Shown here in pieces: positions 60,769 to 64,000 of a DNA stretch of 64,000 bases. Below the pieces are notes generated by a model, which worked only from the letters and a program-made list of their open reading frames with translations, was not told the origin of the DNA and made no database searches. Source of the DNA: Anaerolineae bacterium (GTDB lineage: Bacteria > Chloroflexota > Anaerolineae > B4-G1 > SLSP01); assembly GCA_026645815.1 (NCBI GenBank), contig JAPKMR010000004.1:62001-126000 (forward strand). The letters run 5' to 3'. Within the stretch, counting starts at the first letter, position 1. Every line of letters starts with the position of its first letter. Made by a program: the position numbers and the translations under genes.

Positions 60769-63700
60769 ATGCCTGACCCTTTTGCAATTCCCTTTTCCCG
60801 ACGCGACTATCTGGAGGCGTTGGAAGATCATATCGTCCTTTTTGATGGCGCAACCGGTACGCAGCTGGCGCGAATGTCGCCAACGGTTGCTGATTTTGGT
60901 GGAGCGCGCACCGAAGGCTTGAATGAGATGCTGCTGTTGCATCGCCCTGATCTTGTCGAGGCGACCCATGTGGCATATTTAGCAGCCGGCGCCGAGGCGA
61001 TTGAAACAAATTCCTTCCGTGCCAATCGGCTGACGTTGGCGGAGTTTGGTGTGGGGGAAATGGCATTGGACCTCAACCGTCGTGCGGCGCAGTTGGCGCG
61101 CCGTGTTGCTGACCGGGTGGCATCTGAAGTGCGGGCGCCGCGTTTTGTGGCAGGTTCTATCGGGCCAACAGGACGGTTGCTCTCATTGGAAGATGTTGCC
61201 GGTGAGAGCAACTTTGATTTGCTGGCGGAGGTTTACGCTGAGGCGGCGCAGGGCTTGCTAGAGGGCGGCGTGGACGTTTTGTTGCTGGAAACGCAGCAGG
61301 ATTTACTCGAACTCAGAGCGGCGGTTCTGGGTGTGTGGCGCGCTTTCAGGCGTTTGGGCGTGCGTGTGCCTTTGCAGGCACAGATAACGCTCGATGCGAG
61401 TGGACGAATGCTTACCGGACCGGATGTCGTAGCGGCTGCAGCGACGCTGGCGGCATTACCTGTGGATATCGTGGGCCTTAACTGCTCAACCGGTCCAGAG
61501 GAGATGCGTGATGCGGTGAGGCGTCTGGTTGCCTTTAGCTCTCGACCTGTTTGTGTGATGCCGAATGCAGGGATGCCGCAAAATATAGGCGGTAAGGCTG
61601 TCTATACTCTGGCGCTGGGAGCATTTGCGGCAGCGATGGTAGAGTTTGCGCTAGGGGGCGTTCGCGCGGTGGGCGGCTGTTGCGGCACCGGTCCAGAGCA
61701 CATTGAGGCATTGCGGAATGCTCTGGCGCACCGTGGGGTGCGGGAGGGTTTGGGCAATTTCGTGCCGGCGCAAAACGAATATGTTTTACCCTATCTCGCC
61801 AGCAGTGTGCAGGCGGTAGCGTTGCATCAGGAACCGCGCCCATTATTGGTCGGCGAACGTATCAATACACAGGGTTCTAAAGCGGCGCGGATGCTTGTGC
61901 TTGAAGAGCGTTATCCGGCTCTCGTGACGCTTGCTGAGGAACAGGTGAATGCCGGGGCGCATGTTTTGGATGTGAGTGTGGCATTGAGCGAGCGTTCTGA
62001 CGAGGCAGCGACGATGGCGCGCGTTGTGGCATTGCTGGCACGCAACACGGATGCCCCGCTGATGTTGGATACGACTGATTTAGCGGTGATGCGTGCGGGC
62101 CTGGAGCGCTACCCTGGGCGCGCGATTATTAACTCAGTGAACCTGGAGGGGGGAGAAGCACGGGCGCGCGAGATTCTTACCCTGGCGCGGGAATTCGGCG
62201 CGGCGTTGATCGCATTGACCATAGATGAGACCGGTATGGCCAAGACCGCCGAACACAAGCTGGCGGTCGCTAAACGGCTTTACGGACTGGCGGTGGATGA
62301 GATCGGATTACCGCCGCACGCGCTCATTTTCGACCCATTGACCTTTACGCTGGCAACTGGCGACCCGGAAACTGCGGGCGCTGCACTCGAGACGCTTACG
62401 GCGCTGCAATGCATCAAACTAGAACTACCTGGCGTGCTCACCAATCTGGGTGTAAGCAACGTCTCCTATGGGCTTCGCCCGGCGGCACGACGGGTGCTCA
62501 ACAGCGTTTTTCTCTTCCGTGCAGTGGAAGCGGGCCTTGATGTGGCTATTGTCAATCCTGCGCAGATCACGCCTTACACCGATATTCCGCTGGCGGAACG
62601 CGCATTGGCGGATGAAGTGATCTTCAACCGTCGCGTGGATGCACTGGCGGATTTCATTGCTGCATTTGAGGGTCAACGCGCTGTGGATGAGAGTATCGAG
62701 ACGCCATCGCTTGATCCTGCTGTACAGCTTTATGAGGCCGTGTTACGTCGTCGCCGTGAGGGCGTTGAGGCGCTGGTCGAGAGTTGCCTTACTCTGTACC
62801 CTCCATTGGAGGTATTAAGTACCATCCTGCTGCCGGCAATGAAGGAAGTAGGGGCCCGCTTTGGTGCGGGTGAACTGATCCTGCCCTTTGTGCTGCAATC
62901 TGCTGAGGTGATGAAATGTGCTGTCGGGCGGTTGGAGCAAGCGCTTGATCGGTCCGAGGGTGTTTCGAAAGGCGTGGTAGTGCTGGCAACCGTCTTCGGC
63001 GATGTACACGACATCGGCAAAAACCTGGTAAAAACAATCCTTGCCAACAACGGCTACACCGTTCACGATTTGGGCAAACAAGTGCCTGTAGATGTAATTC
63101 TAGATCAGGCAGTGTTGCTGGGTGCGGATGCCATTGGACTTAGCGCCTTGCTTGTGGCGACAAGCAGGGAGATGGCGCACATGGTGGAGGAATTGCAGCG
63201 GCGCGGATTGGCGATTCCATTGTTGGTAGGCGGCGCAGCGATCAATCCCGCATTCGCGCAGCGTATTGCCATCCCAGAAGGCGGGACGCTCTATCGCGGC
63301 GGTGTTTACTACTGTAAGGACGCTTTTGAGGCGCTACAAGTCCTGGAACATGTTGTGATGTTCAAGCCTGCTCCAGCAACGCATGAGCACGACCACGACC
63401 ACGATGCCGTTCCGGAGTCTGAAAGAATTGCGGAGGAAGCAGCGGGTGCGGTGGGAGGACGACAGGGTACGGGCATGGAGCGGCAGGTTGCCTGTGCATC
63501 GTGCGCCGGATGTGCGTCTCCGGTCTCGTCAGCTTCTCCATCACTCCAAATTCCAACGCCACCTTTCTGGGGCTATCGCGCTTTCACCGAGATTCCCCGA
63601 GAGGAGCTCTTTGAGTTGTTGGATCGCAAGAGCCTCTATAGAGTGGGGTGGGGCGCGCGCGGGGCGAAGGGTGCGGCGTGGGATGCGCTACAGGTTGAGT

Positions 63701-64000
63701 TCGATGCGCGTCTGGCGCAGATGTGGCCCGCCGCATCATATCTGCATCCACAGGCGCTCTACGGCTACTTCCCCGTTGCTTCAGCGGGGGAGACCTTGTT
63801 GGTTTATGACCCCCATCAACCCGAGGCTCGGCACGAAATCGCTCGTTTCACTTTCCCCCGTCTGCGACGGGGCGAGGCGTGTTTGTGCCTGGCGGATTAT
63901 TTCGCGTCAGTGGAGAGCCATGTTGTAGATGTGGCAGCTTTCCAGGTAGTGACTGTGGGATCGGGGGCGACGGAACGTTTCGGCGCACTCGATGCTATTG
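60769..64000 (+). CDS. metH: Cobalamin-dependent methionine synthase, 3'-truncated by window edge
   Basis: The 1077 visible residues cover the MetH modules in order: homocysteine-binding domain with zinc Cys239 (GLNCSTGP), Cys304 and Cys305 (GGCCGTGP); pterin-binding domain (VGERINTQGS, about 360-620); cap and cobalamin domain with lower-ligand His747 in GDVHDIGKN; and the start of the AdoMet activation domain (ALYGYFPVASAG, about 1000 onward). It methylates homocysteine from methyltetrahydrofolate through methylcobalamin. Between the cobalamin and activation domains is an unusual linker with HEHDHDHD (872-879) and CxxCxxC (909-915). TTGGAGG precedes the ATG. The 76-base upstream gap is too short for a cobalamin riboswitch. 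The gene runs off the right edge. Confidence 0.95.
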   Translation, partial: MPDPFAIPFSRRDYLEALEDHIVLFDGATGTQLARMSPTVADFGGARTEGLNEMLLLHRPDLVEATHVAYLAAGAEAIETNSFRANRLTLAEFGVGEMALDLNRRAAQLARRVADRVASEVRAPRFVAGSIGPTGRLLSLEDVAGESNFDLLAEVYAEAAQGLLEGGVDVLLLETQQDLLELRAAVLGVWRAFRRLGVRVPLQAQITLDASGRMLTGPDVVAAAATLAALPVDIVGLNCSTGPEEMRDAVRRLVAFSSRPVCVMPNAGMPQNIGGKAVYTLALGAFAAAMVEFALGGVRAVGGCCGTGPEHIEALRNALAHRGVREGLGNFVPAQNEYVLPYLASSVQAVALHQEPRPLLVGERINTQGSKAARMLVLEERYPALVTLAEEQVNAGAHVLDVSVALSERSDEAATMARVVALLARNTDAPLMLDTTDLAVMRAGLERYPGRAIINSVNLEGGEARAREILTLAREFGAALIALTIDETGMAKTAEHKLAVAKRLYGLAVDEIGLPPHALIFDPLTFTLATGDPETAGAALETLTALQCIKLELPGVLTNLGVSNVSYGLRPAARRVLNSVFLFRAVEAGLDVAIVNPAQITPYTDIPLAERALADEVIFNRRVDALADFIAAFEGQRAVDESIETPSLDPAVQLYEAVLRRRREGVEALVESCLTLYPPLEVLSTILLPAMKEVGARFGAGELILPFVLQSAEVMKCAVGRLEQALDRSEGVSKGVVVLATVFGDVHDIGKNLVKTILANNGYTVHDLGKQVPVDVILDQAVLLGADAIGLSALLVATSREMAHMVEELQRRGLAIPLLVGGAAINPAFAQRIAIPEGGTLYRGGVYYCKDAFEALQVLEHVVMFKPAPATHEHDHDHDAVPESERIAEEAAGAVGGRQGTGMERQVACASCAGCASPVSSASPSLQIPTPPFWGYRAFTEIPREELFELLDRKSLYRVGWGARGAKGAAWDALQVEFDARLAQMWPAASYLHPQALYGYFPVASAGETLLVYDPHQPEARHEIARFTFPRLRRGEACLCLADYFASVESHVVDVAAFQVVTVGSGATERFGALDAI

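Overview
This window reads as a chromosomal segment of a moderately GC-rich bacterium, most likely a member of the Chloroflexota (Anaerolineae/Caldilineae/Ardenticatenia-like). That placement is an inference from content: giant GAF-repeat sensor proteins, very large GT39-type membrane glycosyltransferases in tandem, a tungsten-type aldehyde ferredoxin oxidoreductase cassette, paired M16 peptidases and RpiR-type regulators. No rRNA, tRNA, CRISPR array, insertion sequence or phage gene was recognised. The gene density and conserved housekeeping genes suggest ordinary chromosome, not a mobile island.

Layout. (1) 1-15.1 kb: a co-directional signalling cluster. It holds a 5'-truncated GAF protein, a six-TM GAF protein, an orphan periplasmic binding lipoprotein, a HAMP/multi-GAF membrane sensor without kinase domain, and a 2184-residue GAF/PAS hybrid histidine kinase with two receivers. 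(2) 15.1-20.2 kb: a ferredoxin with a consensus promoter overlapped by a long dyad, a PHP-domain protein divergent from an alkaline-phosphatase-superfamily protein, a DUF456 membrane protein, and a PAS histidine kinase divergent from it. (3) 20.3-24.7 kb: a minus-strand operon of polyferredoxin, aldehyde ferredoxin oxidoreductase and MoaD/ThiS-like protein, with a divergent GT39 glycosyltransferase. (4) 24.8-29.4 kb: a LysM protein, a TraR/DksA-lspA-pseudouridine synthase operon, a nitrilase-superfamily protein lacking the catalytic Cys, and a GNAT-like protein. (5) 29.9-39.5 kb: a minus-strand run of alpha/beta hydrolase, three large GT-C membrane proteins and a secreted beta-rich protein, ending near a small membrane protein. 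(6) 39.6-46.7 kb: secD, secF and a roughly 1500-residue protein with three VWA domains. (7) 46.9-50.5 kb: three tandem RpiR-family paralogues, with a perfect palindrome at the head of the array, and a small lipoprotein. (8) 50.5-56.3 kb: a minus-strand run of UDP-glucose dehydrogenase, active and inactive M16 peptidases, acpS, dtd and a degenerate DprA-like protein. (9) 56.5-64 kb: an ECF transporter (fused EcfA, EcfT) divergent from an S component plus type III pantothenate kinase, then a 3'-truncated cobalamin-dependent methionine synthase.

How the genes may work together. The first cluster looks like one sensory pathway: the binding lipoprotein has no permease or ATPase beside it, and the sensor proteins share a repeated coiled-coil/short-GAF module that could let them assemble with the only kinase. 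The glycosyltransferase run shares a repeated extracytoplasmic beta-rich module and probably makes or decorates a cell-surface glycan. The ECF S component beside coaX points to pantothenate uptake for CoA synthesis. Several promoters carry the start codon within a few bases of the predicted transcription start, suggesting leaderless mRNAs. All family assignments come from reading motifs by eye; no database search was run.
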